Shown here: positions 42,896 through 53,261 of the stretch, piece by piece
Numbering within the stretch: position 1 is the stretch's first letter
Layout: each line of letters begins with the position of its first letter
Assembly: GCA_963580285.1 (NCBI GenBank)
Contig: OY757013.1
Location: 135,343,027-135,407,026 of the forward strand
Length of the DNA: 64,000 nucleotides
Reading direction: 5' to 3'
Source of the DNA: Lucinisca nassula
Taxonomy: Eukaryota; Mollusca; Bivalvia; Lucinida; Lucinidae
Made by a program: the position numbers and the translations under genes
Notes under the pieces: model-generated
What the model saw: only the letters and a program-made list of their open reading frames with translations
Databases searched by the model: none
Told to the model about the DNA's origin: nothing

Positions 42896-43830
42896 ACCAT
42901 GCTTGCTCTCTGTCGTATAGCATTTATGTTGTATCCAATCTTTTTATATCGAAGAATGATTTTACGAAATTGGGTACTGAAGTCATTGCAATTATATATT
43001 TTTCTGAAGTCACAATAAAATTCGGTTCCGCTAGACCTTGTTGCAGAAGAGATTTAAGTCCAACATTGCATTTTGAAATTAAATCGGAATGAGGTCCACA
43101 AAATTTTGAAAAGGCTTTGTCAGTCAGTTATGACACCGATAATCCTGATTAAGAAGTTAAGCAGTAAACAATTAATGACGAGTGTTGAAGTCAGTTACAT
43201 GACTATTGACACTGGCAGATCGAATTAATTAAGAAATGTAAACGCCATAGGATGCCGCACGAGGAACATCACCATCCGAGAAAGGAACATTTACATGTAC
43301 AATCTCAAAACCAAAATCATCGCGTTTAACATAAATCTTGCAAGAAGCAAATTCCACACTGGTAAAGGCAAGCGCGTAGGATAAGGAACAAACACACTGG
43401 ATAAGGAAATTTTTCCGCTCAGGATAAAAAAGAAAATGGCGGAATGGGTATCACATGTGCAGGTTTGTTGTTGTTCTAGATCTCGTGTTATGGTTACTAA
43501 TCAATACGGCTGCTCATATTAGCTTCATGGAAGACACATATTATTCACAAATTTATATTCGATGGTCCGAATTCGACAGCTACATCCAGTCAAACGGAGA
43601 ACCGGATACAGTGGAGCTACTCCACCGCGAAATCTCATTATTTTACATGAAACGCTCTTCTGGGAAGATGCCATGCACTGTTTTGTTGGTTGTAGACATA
43701 CACATGATAACTCGGATTGTTGCAAAATTTACGATTTAGGGAAAATTTGAAATTAGAAGGCTCACAGTGAGAAATCCTAGTTCAATTTTCAATACAACGC
43801 CCACGGGCAAGGGAATGGGTACAACGCATA
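42896..43830. other. Unique-looking stretch, no supported gene
   Basis: AT-rich, with a possible tiny two-exon frame (43436-43462 and 43523-43750) that I do not accept. No repeat recognised. Confidence 0.4.
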
Positions 43831-44036
43831 TGATAAGACACAAAATTTTCCGGGGAAAATGGTTGTTGTATGGTTGTAGCACTAGTAAATTTCCATCTCA
43901 GATTAGGTTTTCCGATATTAATAAATAGTCCTACATAGTTTAAAGCACCAATTGTGACCTTTAGGAATCATCCAAAGTTTGTGTGAATTGTCTTGGCATG
44001 CGCATTGCTGTGGTTCTAGCAATATAATCGTCCCCT

Positions 44037-45136
44037 ATGGAGATAGAAAGATTGGGTTCATCGCGATCATGAATTAGAGAAATGATGTATTTGTCCATGC
44101 AGTATTTCTGGTAGAAAATTGTATGCTTGTTCTTTTGGCTGAAAATAAGGTAGATAACTTCGCCAAATTCGTGAGACATACCTATTACATGGTCATTAAA
44201 GGGCCTGATATGATTTGGCTTCTTTTTTACCCTCACTCAAATCCTCTTCAGTGTGCGACGTTTCACTTGCTAACAGGCTTCGTTAATGGAAACATACACA
44301 GAAACGAGTTGTTTCGCCTTCAAATATTTTCAGAATAACTTGACGTTTGATGTGTCTGTATTGAGTTAATAAAGTATGACGAAAATAGTAAGAAAAGTGT
44401 GATAAAAGTATACTCCTTCGAAAGAAAAAGACAATAGAAAGTGCCCTTAGAAACCCGGTTTCAATTGGCGCATTAATATATCAGGTAGCACTGCTCATCG
44501 TTTGTACACTAAGTGAGTCGTATCTTGTTACCCAACCCACTTGCGTTATCATGGAGATATACGAAAAATGAAAAATTACAGGATCAAAATGAAACAGGTA
44601 TCAAATTATTCCTTGGTTTCTAACTAAGAAAATGAGTAATAACAACATATATTTAGCTTTACTATGAACGGAGTTATGTCAATTTTATGTTGACGTTTCT
44701 GGCAATGACCAAAATTTAATTTATGAAAAAATAAACAAAGAGGCCACCTTTCATTTTTTTTATATTTTCACCACATGTTAACATATCAAAACTTTATCTG
44801 TATACAAAATATAAAATATGTACAGGCAAGGCTAGGCTGTTATATTTTGAAAGCCATAAAGGTGACAAATTTTGCAATTTTGGTCAAAATCAGCTGGGGG
44901 TAGGGGTAAAGTCATGGTAAAAACATACCTTATTTGTGAATGACCAAACATTTTATTGATTTGTTTTTCTTTGAAGCTAGCTGTATTTTTTCATATAACT
45001 TCCTTTGGCTATCAGTCATCATACAACATTTATGAAACAAATATTCCGGTGGGGGGGGGGGGGGGGGGTTGCAGATATAATTGGATATCTTAACAGGCCC
45101 TTTGTACGCAGTTCGTCGTCGGATATAAGACAAATA
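44037..45136. other. Interior of the inverted-arm unit, nothing recognised
   Basis: AT-rich; a G run at 45051-45068. No exon signal. Confidence 0.4.
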
Positions 45137-45236
45137 TTGTTTGTTTGATTTGAGGTTTAACATCCCCTTCAACACTGTAAAGGTCATTTTGGAGACGTTG
45201 CTTCCAATTTTGTGGGACTTTTACCCGACACTGAGA
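45137..45236 (-). mobile_element. SINE-B 3' half, minus
   Basis: TTTGTTTGATTTGAGGTTTA to CCCGACACTGAG, then an abrupt switch to plus-strand SINE-A. Confidence 0.8.
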
Positions 45237-45446
45237 GATTGATCACGAGACCTTTCTACGGCCATTCTCTCTCTTCCGCTGATTCAAGAAGGGCAGTTGT
45301 CAGTTTCTGGCGAAAGAATGTACAGTGTACTGGTTAATCGCTGACGTATAAGCCGGCCCAGGAAAAGTGTGGATAGGTAAACTGACCGGCTCAAAAATTA
45401 CCTAAAATAGTGTTGACAGTGCCGTTAAACTCTAAAACAAACAAAC
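45237..45446 (+). mobile_element. SINE-A, plus, headless
   Basis: Body from AGATTGATCACGAGA to GTGCCGTTAAACTC and CAAACAAACAAAC tail; begins exactly at the SINE-B break. Confidence 0.85.
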
Positions 45447-45683
45447 AAACAAACCAAGAGGCATTACTGAAAACAAACCCAAAAAAATGTAAATGTCAAT
45501 TTGCACAGGACATTATATTAGCCTTGCCAAGTTGTCCTACCCAATATTTTTACGGACCACATTCTCCTTGACCGAATTGTCCTAGGTCAAATGGTCCGGG
45601 CCAAATCGGCAATAGAGAGATTCATAGTGTATGGGTATGTGGGTGTATGGGAATGTGTGTGTGTGTGGGGGGGGGGGGGGGGG
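45447..45683. other. Unrecognised, G run
   Basis: Contains CGAATTGTCCTAGGTCAAATGG-like text and a GT/G run at 45655-45683. Confidence 0.3.
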
Positions 45684-45931
45684 TTAGGGGTGGAGAACAT
45701 TGTTAGAACCAGAGCAATGCACATGCCAAGACAATGCACAAAAACTTTGAACGTTTCCTAAAGATCACAATTGGTGCTTTAAACTATGTAGGACTAATTA
45801 TTATTATCAGAAAACCTAATCTGAGATGGACATTTCCTAGTGCTACGACCATACAACAACCATTTTCCCCGAAAAATTTTGTGTCTTATCAATGATTTCG
45901 TGTCTAATTTAATCCAAGGCCGAAAAAAGAC

Positions 45932-46174
45932 ATTAGGGCCCCGTCAAGCGATTTTGGTACTTATCGCCTATGCGAGCAGCGAAGGTTCAGGCGAGCCTGC
46001 GCATCCGCGCAGTCTCGCCAGAACCTTCGCTGCTCGCTCATACAAGCAGTGAATCAAGATGAACCTTCAGACAGAAAGCCATATCCCTGGCCCCTCTGAA
46101 TGGCTGGACATGCGCAGTTGAAATTTGTCATGACGGAATGCTCGAAGACACAAATTCGCTTGGCGGGGCTCATT
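45932..46174. mobile_element. X MITE, second copy
   Basis: Ends CATTAGGGCCCCGTCAAGCG and CGCTTGGCGGGGCTCATTA; hairpin GCGAGCAGCGAAGGTTCAGG... with GCGCATCCGCGCAG. Confidence 0.75.
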
Positions 46175-46324
46175 ATATATTATCATCACGTCTTTGAATC
46201 TGAGAGGAAAGTTGCACTTGTGTGTACATAGGTCTGTTGATATAATAACTGCAGCCTAGTTTAAATTATAAAATGTGTTTTACTGTCAACAGTGGTCAAA
46301 AAGAATTATAACGATATTAGACTC

Positions 46325-46629
46325 TTTAGCCCCCGCCCATAGGGGCTTGAAGAAATATAAGGGCTGCATGATGCTTCCACGCAGAGCTGAATCCGGCCCG
46401 CACACTAGTACTGGTAAACCGCTTAGAGGATCTAAGCCTGTCCAGGAACCGCGGTGTGAGGCGGACCGTCCATGCTAATAAACCCTATTTGTTTCATTGG
46501 GCGGCAGGGCTTGAGATGTCATTTCATCTCAATGTCGGGTAAAAGTCCCACAAAATTGGAAGCAACGTCTCCAAAATGAGCTTTACAGTGTTGACGGGGA
46601 CGTTAAACCTCAAATCAAACAAACAAAAA
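46325..46629 (+). mobile_element. SINE-B, plus, perfect 13 bp target duplication
   Basis: CGATATTAGACTC at 46312-46324 and 46630-46642. This is the cleanest full SINE-B and a good reference copy. Confidence 0.95.
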
Positions 46630-46797
46630 CCGATATTAGACTCGGTGTCACAGCTATTTGCCATGAAGTGATCGTACAAATAAACCATATACGCCCTTGT
46701 AATTTACAAGAGTAGTAACCACTTCTATATATGGTTTTAATCGGTTTGCCGAACCCGTCAAAATGTCTTAGTCTGTGAAAGAAAATTTAGATTTTCA

Positions 46798-47192
46798 TGC
46801 CCAGTACTGAAATGTGCTACACCGGCCACGCCCCCTAGCACCGGCTAAAGCAGAACTCTATTGTCAAAATGATTCTAAATGAACTCAATGATTCCAAAGG
46901 ACCAGAAAACATAATCTGCACTATGATGGCTGTACGGGGAGACTTTTTACGACCGCCACACGGCACGGCACCAGCTGCAGTAAAAATAAATAAGTTCTGA
47001 ATAGCTAGATCCTTTCGAAGCAAAGAATAACCAAATAAACGAAAATTATAGCAGACTCGGTTTTATTGCGTCTGTTCATGATCAGTACTGAAATGTGCTA
47101 CACCGGCCACGCCCTAAGCATCGGCTAAAGCAGAACTCTATTTTCAAAATGATTCTAAATGAACCGCATGATCCCAAAGGACCAGAAAATAA
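46798..47192 (+). repeat. R6 direct duplication, about 115 bp, 281 bp apart
   Basis: CAGTACTGAAATGTGCTACA and ACCGGCCACGCCC with AAGCAGAACTCTATT recur at 46802 and 47083. Not coding in any shared frame. Confidence 0.75.
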
Positions 47193-47204
47193 TAAACCCC
47201 AACT

Positions 47205-47515
47205 GAAGAACCGCCTTGGAACGGTTAGTGGAAATAATTCCACTGGGGGGGGGGGGGGGGCTTAAATCGTTTTTACATGGTCATAATCCTCGCCCTTAAC
47301 TCTGTCGCGGCATACACTAATTTTGCTTAGTCCACATGAAGGCTTCCTTACTCATCAGTGTAACATCTCCGAGAACATACAAATAAAAAAAACTACAGAG
47401 ATGAACAAGGTTGAGGACTGGACACCATACAACAACAGAATTGCTGGAGCAAAAGAAAACCAACAGTAAGACTCCGAGGGGCCCGACCAAAGACCAAATC
47501 GTATGTAAATATTGT
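47205..47515 (-). repeat. R1 repeat, minus
   Basis: Inverted match to 13130-13410 including CATCTCCGAGAACA and CTTAAATCG with a G run; joined to the RT fragment. Confidence 0.65.
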
Positions 47516-47737
47516 CAACTAGAAAGGTGAGAGCTTCACACACCGTCTGACATGACCGTAAAGTATAATTTGTATGCTCTTCAGAAGAGAAATATGATAG
47601 CTGGAGTCTTCCCTATGAAATGTCCATTCAATTAAATCATTAAGTTTTTCTTTTATAAGATTATGAGGAAGTGTGGTGTAAATTGTGGAAAAATCAAAAG
47701 TTGACAGACTTGTGCCGTTACAACTTTGAACTAGCAT
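47488..47737 (-). pseudogene. Reverse-transcriptase fragment (Penelope-like type)
   Basis: Minus-strand frame reads LSTFDFSTIYTTLPHNLIKE, matching the catalytic motif A region (FDFSTLYTTLPHNLI) of a reverse-transcriptase group common in aquatic animals that I take to be Penelope-like. After EWTFHRED the frame breaks; a second frame resumes with MCEALTFLVDNIYIRFG, the next block of the same domain. The GTNCAPL and catalytic YxDD-type blocks are absent because the copy is cut at about 47488 and fused to R1. The parent element would copy itself from RNA; this scrap cannot. The family label is recalled from motif similarity, so moderately sure. Confidence 0.65.
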
Positions 47738-47739
47738 CG

Positions 47740-47992
47740 CATTAACAAAGCACGCCTATACAAATACATTTTAAACTTTACCACCGAAAAAAAAAATAAA
47801 ACTGATCAAAATATAGATTGTGGATACGCGTTAGACTCGCCTCATCGAGGCAGTTCTAACGAGTACATGTGCCCAAAATTCATATTTTAGAGCAGCAATA
47901 CGAAAAATAAGGTTTACCCCTAAAAACCTCAGTTTTAGAATATAAACGTTGGGTTAAAGGGGTCAAAATTATACTGATGTATTTTCGTGATA
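47740..47992 (-). mobile_element. HpA, minus, decayed
   Basis: Left end CATTAACAAAGCACGCC; hairpin GACTCGCCTCATCGAGGCAGTTC weakened. Confidence 0.75.
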
Positions 47993-48072
47993 AAATAATC
48001 AACACTAGCAAATCAAATAACGTGTTGGATGTAACCATCAAAAAATATTTTGCAGGGATTGTCACCGCCCAG

Positions 48073-48352
48073 CATTACGAAAACACGGCTATACAAACAT
48101 ACACTGTAAACTTAACCACCGGAAAAACGAAAATTTTCATGTGAAAAATTGTAATATTTTTCTTATTTCTGCTCAAAATAAACATTGTGGGTACTCGTTA
48201 GAACCGCCTCATTGAGGCGGTTCTAACGAGTACCCACAAGCTATATTTTAGAGCAGGAATAAGAGCAATAAGGTATACCGCTGTAAACCCCAGTTTTACT
48301 ACATAAAAGTGGGGTTCAAGGGGGTCAAAATTATACGGCGTGTCTTCGTGAT
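48073..48352 (-). mobile_element. HpA, minus
   Basis: Full-length with perfect GAACCGCCTCATTGAGGCGGTT core. Confidence 0.85.
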
Positions 48353-48671
48353 AGAAACGGAAAATTAACAATCATATCGTTTGACAAAGACGCAACAAAT
48401 TCGTTTAAAAATGATAAACGTAAATCTGAAAACGGGGCCTCGGTACATTTATCAGAAGTCTCAGCTTTATTTTTTTATTCAAAATTTTATGACATATACA
48501 TACATCTGTACTACAAATATACATACAAATGTCAAAGGATTTGATGTAGGCACAGCCTATATTTATCCTCTCCTTTATTGGTGTTGTAGACATATACATA
48601 TATGTTAATTATATAGATTGAACTAATGAATGTAATACAAAAATAATGTAGAATGACACTTATTTGAGAAG
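48353..48671. other. Stretch with TACA-rich text, nothing recognised
   Basis: ACATATACATA-like words; no repeat family. Confidence 0.3.
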
Positions 48672-48765
48672 AAGAAGGAGAAGAAGAAGAAGAAGAAGAA
48701 GAAGAAGAAGAAGAAGAAGAAGAAGAAGAAGAAGAAGAAGAAGAAGAAGAAGAAGAAGAGAAGAA
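48672..48765. repeat. (GAA)n microsatellite
   Basis: About 30 GAA units; the poly-Ser frame on the minus strand is an artefact. Confidence 0.95.
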
Positions 48766-49023
48766 GTAGAAGAGATAGAGCATGATTACTCCGACATACA
48801 TCAACATTTCTCGTGTTGATTCAAATGTGATGACATCACCGCAAATGCCTTAATATATGCGTTGCATATTAACTGGGTTATTTAGTTAGTGATTAAGTGT
48901 TTAAAAGATTTGTACATTTGACGATCATCAGCTTTATTAAACTGCAATCAGACAGTACTAATGTAACTAACCATTCCTACTTAATTGAGAAGTGTCAAGA
49001 TTCAAAAGTTCTTGCATATAACT

Positions 49024-49463
49024 ACAGTAGAACTTCGATGGCTCGAATACCCCTGGCTCGGTTACCATGGCTGAGTCGAACCCTTTCTTGAGTCCCTAGG
49101 GAATTTCGTTACATAAGAAATAGTAAGGGAAAAGTTAGGCTAGTTTCGTTCCTTATCTTGCAAATGTATGCTGTGTGTACTCATTAGAATCGCCCAATCT
49201 GATTGAAACCCGATCTAAGCTGAACTATGTACGCCTAGGCGAGCCAGGGAGATCGGATTTTAATCAGATTGTAGAATCGCCTCAACGAGGCGATTCAAAT
49301 GAGTACACGCATCATACTTTGATATCATAGAACATCGAAAAGAAGTCCCAAACTATCCCCTTTACGCTTCCTGGTAGTAACCCTCAGTGGCTCGAACTAC
49401 CCCTGTCTCGAACAGAATTTCGTGGTTCCAAAGGTGTTCGAGCCATCGAGGTTCGACTGTAGA
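49024..49463. mobile_element. T5 MITE, TA-type ends
   Basis: Inverted ends CTACAGTAGAACTTCGATGG and CCATCGAGGTTCGACTGTAG, continuing GCTCGAA. Core hairpin ATTAGAATCGCC...AGGCGATTC is interrupted by a second palindromic insert (AATCTGATTG ... AATCAGATTG, 49197-49272). Confidence 0.75.
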
Positions 49464-49504
49464 TGTTAAGTTTAATGCTTCAGTATCAGGAGCTTGCGTT
49501 ACAT

Positions 49505-49796
49505 TAAGGGCTTGAAGAAATATATGGGCTGCATGATGCTTCCACGCAGAGCTGAAGCCGATCTGCACACGAGTACTGGTAAAACGCTGACAGGATTTAA
49601 GGCTGCCCGGGCAAAGCGGTGCGCACGAGTCGGCCCGTCCATGCTTATAAACCCTATTGGTTTCATTGAGCGGCAGGGCTTGAGATGTCATTTCATCTCA
49701 ATGTCGGGTAAAAGTCCCCCAAATTGGAAGCAACGTCTCCAAAAGGACCTTTACAGTGTTGACGGGGACGTTAAACCTGAAAACAAACAAAACACA
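49505..49796 (+). mobile_element. SINE-B, plus, 5' truncated
   Basis: Starts at GGGCTTGAAGAAATATATGG; ACATTA occurs on both sides (49501, 49795) as a probable short target duplication. Confidence 0.85.
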
Positions 49797-49954
49797 TTAG
49801 AATGAGATATTATGGAATCTTTTTCATTGCAAAATTGAAACAAATCAGCTACAATATGAGCGCAATGTGTACCCATCGGAATTCCTACTATTTGTCGGTG
49901 TTACTCAGTACCAAGTCTACATTCATTTCTGTTAAACAAATCGATCGTGAGTAC

Positions 49955-50107
49955 TTGATGCGGTCACAGTCTAACGAGCACCCAAAATCTATGCTGTGAG
50001 CAGAAAAATATCATTTTTTTCTATCTGATTTTTTTTTTTTTTTTTTGGTGGTAAAAAAATTCAAAACACAATATACATGTATATTTGAATAGGCACGTTT
50101 ATGTACT
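49955..50107 (+). mobile_element. HpA, plus, right half
   Basis: TCTAACGAGCACCCAAAATC to AATAGGCACGTTTATGTA. Confidence 0.6.
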
Positions 50108-50334
50108 GTCCGTTCGTGACATTTGCTTTTTATTTTACTTTATATGTGACTTAATGACTTGAGACCCGTCAGAACCCCCCCACCCCCCACCCCACACACA
50201 CACAAAGAGTCATCGACGTTGCAATCAAAAGAGAAAGGGGTGCAATGACCAACAAGTGCGAAACAGTGCATTACGAAAACTTGCCAATACAAATACATTG
50301 TAAAGTTTACCGCCGAAAAAAAACTTTAATTTTT

Positions 50335-50535
50335 CGGAGTGGCTGCTGACAGACGTCTGTCACCAGTCAATTCACGCGGAATTTGCTGCTGACAGACGTC
50401 TGTCACCAGTCAATTCACGCGGAATTTGCTGCTGACATACGTCTGTCAACAGCAAATTCCACGTGAATTGGCTGGTGACGGACGTCTGTAAATAGCCGAT
50501 TTTCGCAAAATTTGCTGGTGACAGATGTATGCTGT
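50335..50535. repeat. PAT-2 left palindromic array
   Basis: About four units of 45 bp: GCTGACAGACGTCTGTCACC plus spacer AATTCACGCGGAATTTGCT. One unit carries TGTAAATAGCC, the PAT-1 word. Confidence 0.9.
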
Positions 50536-50554
50536 AAACTTACCATAAGAAAGC

Positions 50555-50935
50555 CGTATCCCCACCCGCCGGGGCTTGTAGAAATAGATTGGTCTGCAAT
50601 CTGTTCCACGCAGAGCTAAAACCTACCGGGCATTAATAATGGGAAGCCGTGAAGAAGTTATAACCTTGCCCAGGAAAAGCGCTGCGAGTCCGTTTTGGTG
50701 GTCGGGCTTGAAATGCCATTCAATCTCAAATTTTTTTAAAAGGCCCACAAAATTTTCTGGTCTGATTTTTTTCGAGCCGTTCAAGAATATTCCACTCAGA
50801 GCTGAAACCAATCGAGTATTAGTACAGCCTTAGAAGTTATAACCCTGCCTGCGAGTCCGTTTTGGCGGTTGGGCTTGAAATGACATTTCATCTCAATGTC
50901 GGTTCAAAGGCCCACACAAATTTTCTGGTTTGGTT
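50555..50935 (+). mobile_element. Two decayed SINE-B copies in tandem
   Basis: CAGAGCTAAAACCTACCGGG and CAGAGCTGAAACCAATCGAG, each followed by GAAGTTATAACC and CTTGAAATG. Old and diverged. Confidence 0.6.
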
Positions 50936-50963
50936 TTGTCGTTTTGCATGACTTCCAAGATTG

Positions 50964-51154
50964 TTTATTATTTCACTTATTCCGAGCCCATTGTTAATCA
51001 GAGGTGGGCGAAAACCGGAGTATCCGTCGAAAAACCTGACTGACCTTCCGTTGCAGAACTTGGCGTCTCACGTGTGACCTAAGCTCGAACCACAGCGGTA
51101 AGATACATAATGGTTGGAGTCAGCGCTCTTTTCCACTAGGCTACGGAGGCCTGA
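50964..51154 (-). mobile_element. SINE-C, minus, 3' truncated
   Basis: On its strand: GCCTCCGTAGCCTAGTGGAA head, GGTTCGAGCTTAG B box, body to CACCTCTGATTAACAATGGG. Confidence 0.8.
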
Positions 51155-51344
51155 AAATAATTCTGGTAAACTCGGTTAAAAATCCCGAAAATGTTACAGC
51201 TCTCGTTAAAGCATTTTTAAAGTGGGAATGAACTTCATGAAGTTTCGTCAGTTACATCAAGGCCTACTCACAAATTCATTATGACTACCATGCAAAGAGA
51301 ACAATTTGATCTTTCTGACAAATTGGCCGGTTTCGTTGGCTCTG

Positions 51345-51470
51345 AACGATACGCGTCTGACTGATGATCATGAGGTCACGGGTTTGGTACCATGCAAAGA
51401 GAACAATTTGATCATATTTCCTGACAAATTAGCTGGCATCCGTGGCTCTGACTGATCCGCGGTTATTTTC
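51345..51470 (+). mobile_element. SINE-A head fragment
   Basis: GATACGCGTCTGACTGATGA TCATGAGGTCACGGGTTT is a tRNA-like head; CATGCAAAGAGAACAATTTGA flanks it on both sides, a direct duplication of about 25 bp (51290, 51392). Confidence 0.5.
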
Positions 51471-51605
51471 CACAGTATTACTACAACTTGACCTATCCAT
51501 AACACACTGTAAAACACCATTCTGAAAGTAAATTCTTATTTCTGTTGCAAATATAGATCGTGGGTGCTCGTTACAACAGACAGTCTCATTGAGGTGGTTA
51601 TAAAT

Positions 51606-52387
51606 TGCACGACCCGCAGAAAAAGCAACCGACTGAAGTCGGTTGATTTCTAAGAGTGCCCTAAAATCACCGTGTCATTCTGTCATTCGGTCATTCTGTC
51701 ATTCTGTCAGTCTGTGTGTCTGTCCGTCCGTAACCCGTTTGTGAAAATTGGTGATACTGACTTAACCGCTTGGAATATTTAAACAATTTTTGGCATACTG
51801 ATAGATATCAATGAGATCTAACCAATCAACTTGCGAAATATTACATTCCATTTAGTATAGCCTCGCCGAGGCGAAAAATGTGAAAATTTTCGAACTGCTT
51901 CTCCTCGGAAACCGTTAGGCCGACTGAAGTCAAATTTCATATGGAGCCTCTATGGGATAGGGAAACCAAAATTTGCTCATGGGGTCCAGGTCACATGACC
52001 AAAATGGCCGCCAAGCAATATATGGTAAAAACCCTTCAAAAATAGTCTTCTCCAGAACCACTGGGCAGATTTCCACGAAACTTGATAAATAGCATCTGGG
52101 ACGTAGGCCCATCATAAATTGCTAAAAAGGTGACCCTGGGTTGACCTTGACCTTCTTTGTGCCTAGGTCAAACTTTGACACATATGCTTTAGTATTGGAA
52201 AAGTGAGAATGCATTTTATCCTGCAAACGATTCAGAATACAGTACTAAAGTATAAGATATATTTTTCCTTACGATAAGGCGCATTTATTGGGGGAACAGT
52301 TTTAGGTCCAGGTCACATGACCAAAATGGCCGCCATACCCATATATGGTAACACTCATAAAGCTAAAAGCATCCGGCGGGTCGTGCA
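51606..52387 (+). mobile_element. Repeat with 12 bp inverted ends TGCACGACCCGC
   Basis: TGCACGACCCGC at 51606-51617 and its inverse at 52376-52387. After the left end is a palindrome CAACCGACTGAAGTCGGTTG and a TCATTCTG/GTCCGTC run. The inside has two CAGGTCACATGACCAAAATG units. Confidence 0.6.
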
Positions 52388-52462
52388 CTTCAGCTGAAGC
52401 ACTGGTTTTACATAGCATGGTGTTCTTGTCTGTATACCGCTTGGATTAGCATTGATACTTTG

Positions 52463-52790
52463 TTTTGTTTGAATTGAGGTTTTACGTCACCGTCAGCACT
52501 ATTTAGGTTAGTTTGGAGCTTCCAATTTAGTGCCACTTTTAAAAACCCGGCACTGAGATGAAATGACATCTCAAGCCCTACCGCCTAACAAACCAATATT
52601 CTTTATATGAAGGGAGGGTACGACTCGATCAGCTTGCCTGGGCGCTCGTTTAGAGCGGTACAGTGAATGCTTTCGAAAAAAAAAACTTATAAAAAAGCGT
52701 AGAAAAGAAAAACTGTTGCCGACCCGTCATATATCGAACAAGCGACCACCTGGTCCCTCTACTAGGGTCGGCCTATCGACTTGACCTGTA
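52463..52790 (-). mobile_element. Hybrid SINE: SINE-B tail with tRNA-like head
   Basis: On the minus strand a SINE-A-like head (GACCCTAGTAGAGGGACCAG; GTTGCCGACCCG inverted nearby) leads into a SINE-B body (GAGATGTCATTTCATCTCAG) and tail. Old. Confidence 0.5.
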
Positions 52791-52884
52791 TTGATATGCA
52801 TGCACGATAACGTGCGGACTAAGAGATAGAAAATTCCTCCGAATTCAAAGTTAAAATAAAAATGATCTCATAATTCGTATCATC

Positions 52885-53030
52885 TGTCAGCAGCAAATTG
52901 TACGAGAATTGGCTGGTGACAGACGTCTGTCAGCAGCAAATATCACGTAAATTGGCTGGTGAAAGACATCTGTCAGCAGCAAATTCCACTTGAATTGGCT
53001 GGTGACAGACGTCTGTCACCAGCCACTTCC
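52885..53030. repeat. PAT-2 right palindromic array
   Basis: Three and a half units; the last is a perfect 28 bp palindrome at 52997-53024 centred on ACGT. Confidence 0.9.
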
Positions 53031-53261
53031 TTAATTTTTAGATTAAAAATTGTGATATTTTTTTCTTATTTTCAATATAGTTTTTCCCCATTCTAAGGTT
53101 GAGCTAAAATATACTGTTTTGCATAAGGCGATAAGCGCTGGGAGCTGCATAAAACCAAATGCCAGGTAATGAATTGACGGTACGTGATGACGTCGGGTTT
53201 GCGGCAGAATATCGTAGCATATACTGTGGCAAATGTTTGACTTTATTCAGTCAAATATAGG

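Larger units (their letters stand above)
43831..45891. mobile_element. 2.06 kb unit with about 200 bp inverted arms
   Basis: Left arm 43831-44036 and right arm 45684-45891 are inverted copies, about 85 to 90% alike (TGATAAGACACAAAATTTT; CATCTCAGATTAGGTTTTC; CATAGTTTAAAGCACCAATT). The similarity stops sharply at the outer edges. The middle has no transposase; it holds a SINE pair and G runs. Confidence 0.65.
50335..53030. mobile_element. PAT-2: transposon-like unit with palindromic tandem-array ends
   Basis: Ends CGGAGTGGCTGCTGACAG and, inverted, GGAAGTGGCTGGTGACAG. TTAATTTTT lies on both sides (50326-50334, 53031-53039), a perfect 9 bp target duplication inside HpA. Each end opens into units with a GACAGACGTCTGTC dyad. 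2696 bp; the interior is decayed SINEs and a 51.6-52.4 kb repeat, with no transposase. Confidence 0.85.
50269..53095 (-). mobile_element. HpA, minus, split by PAT-2
   Basis: 50269-50334 reads CATTACGAAAACTTGCC to AAACTTTAATTTTT; after PAT-2 and one TTAATTTTT it continues AGATTAAAAATTGTGATATT, exactly the HpA order. The hairpin half beyond 53095 is lost. Confidence 0.85.

Noticed and set aside
43436..43750. Possible two-exon gene (MAEWVSHVQ, 60 bp intron, then a short Cys-containing frame)
   Set aside because: The frame and splice sites are possible, but there is no recognisable domain, the intron is very short, and nothing else supports it.
48532..48807. Poly-Ser frame on the minus strand
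   Set aside because: Product of the (GAA)n microsatellite.
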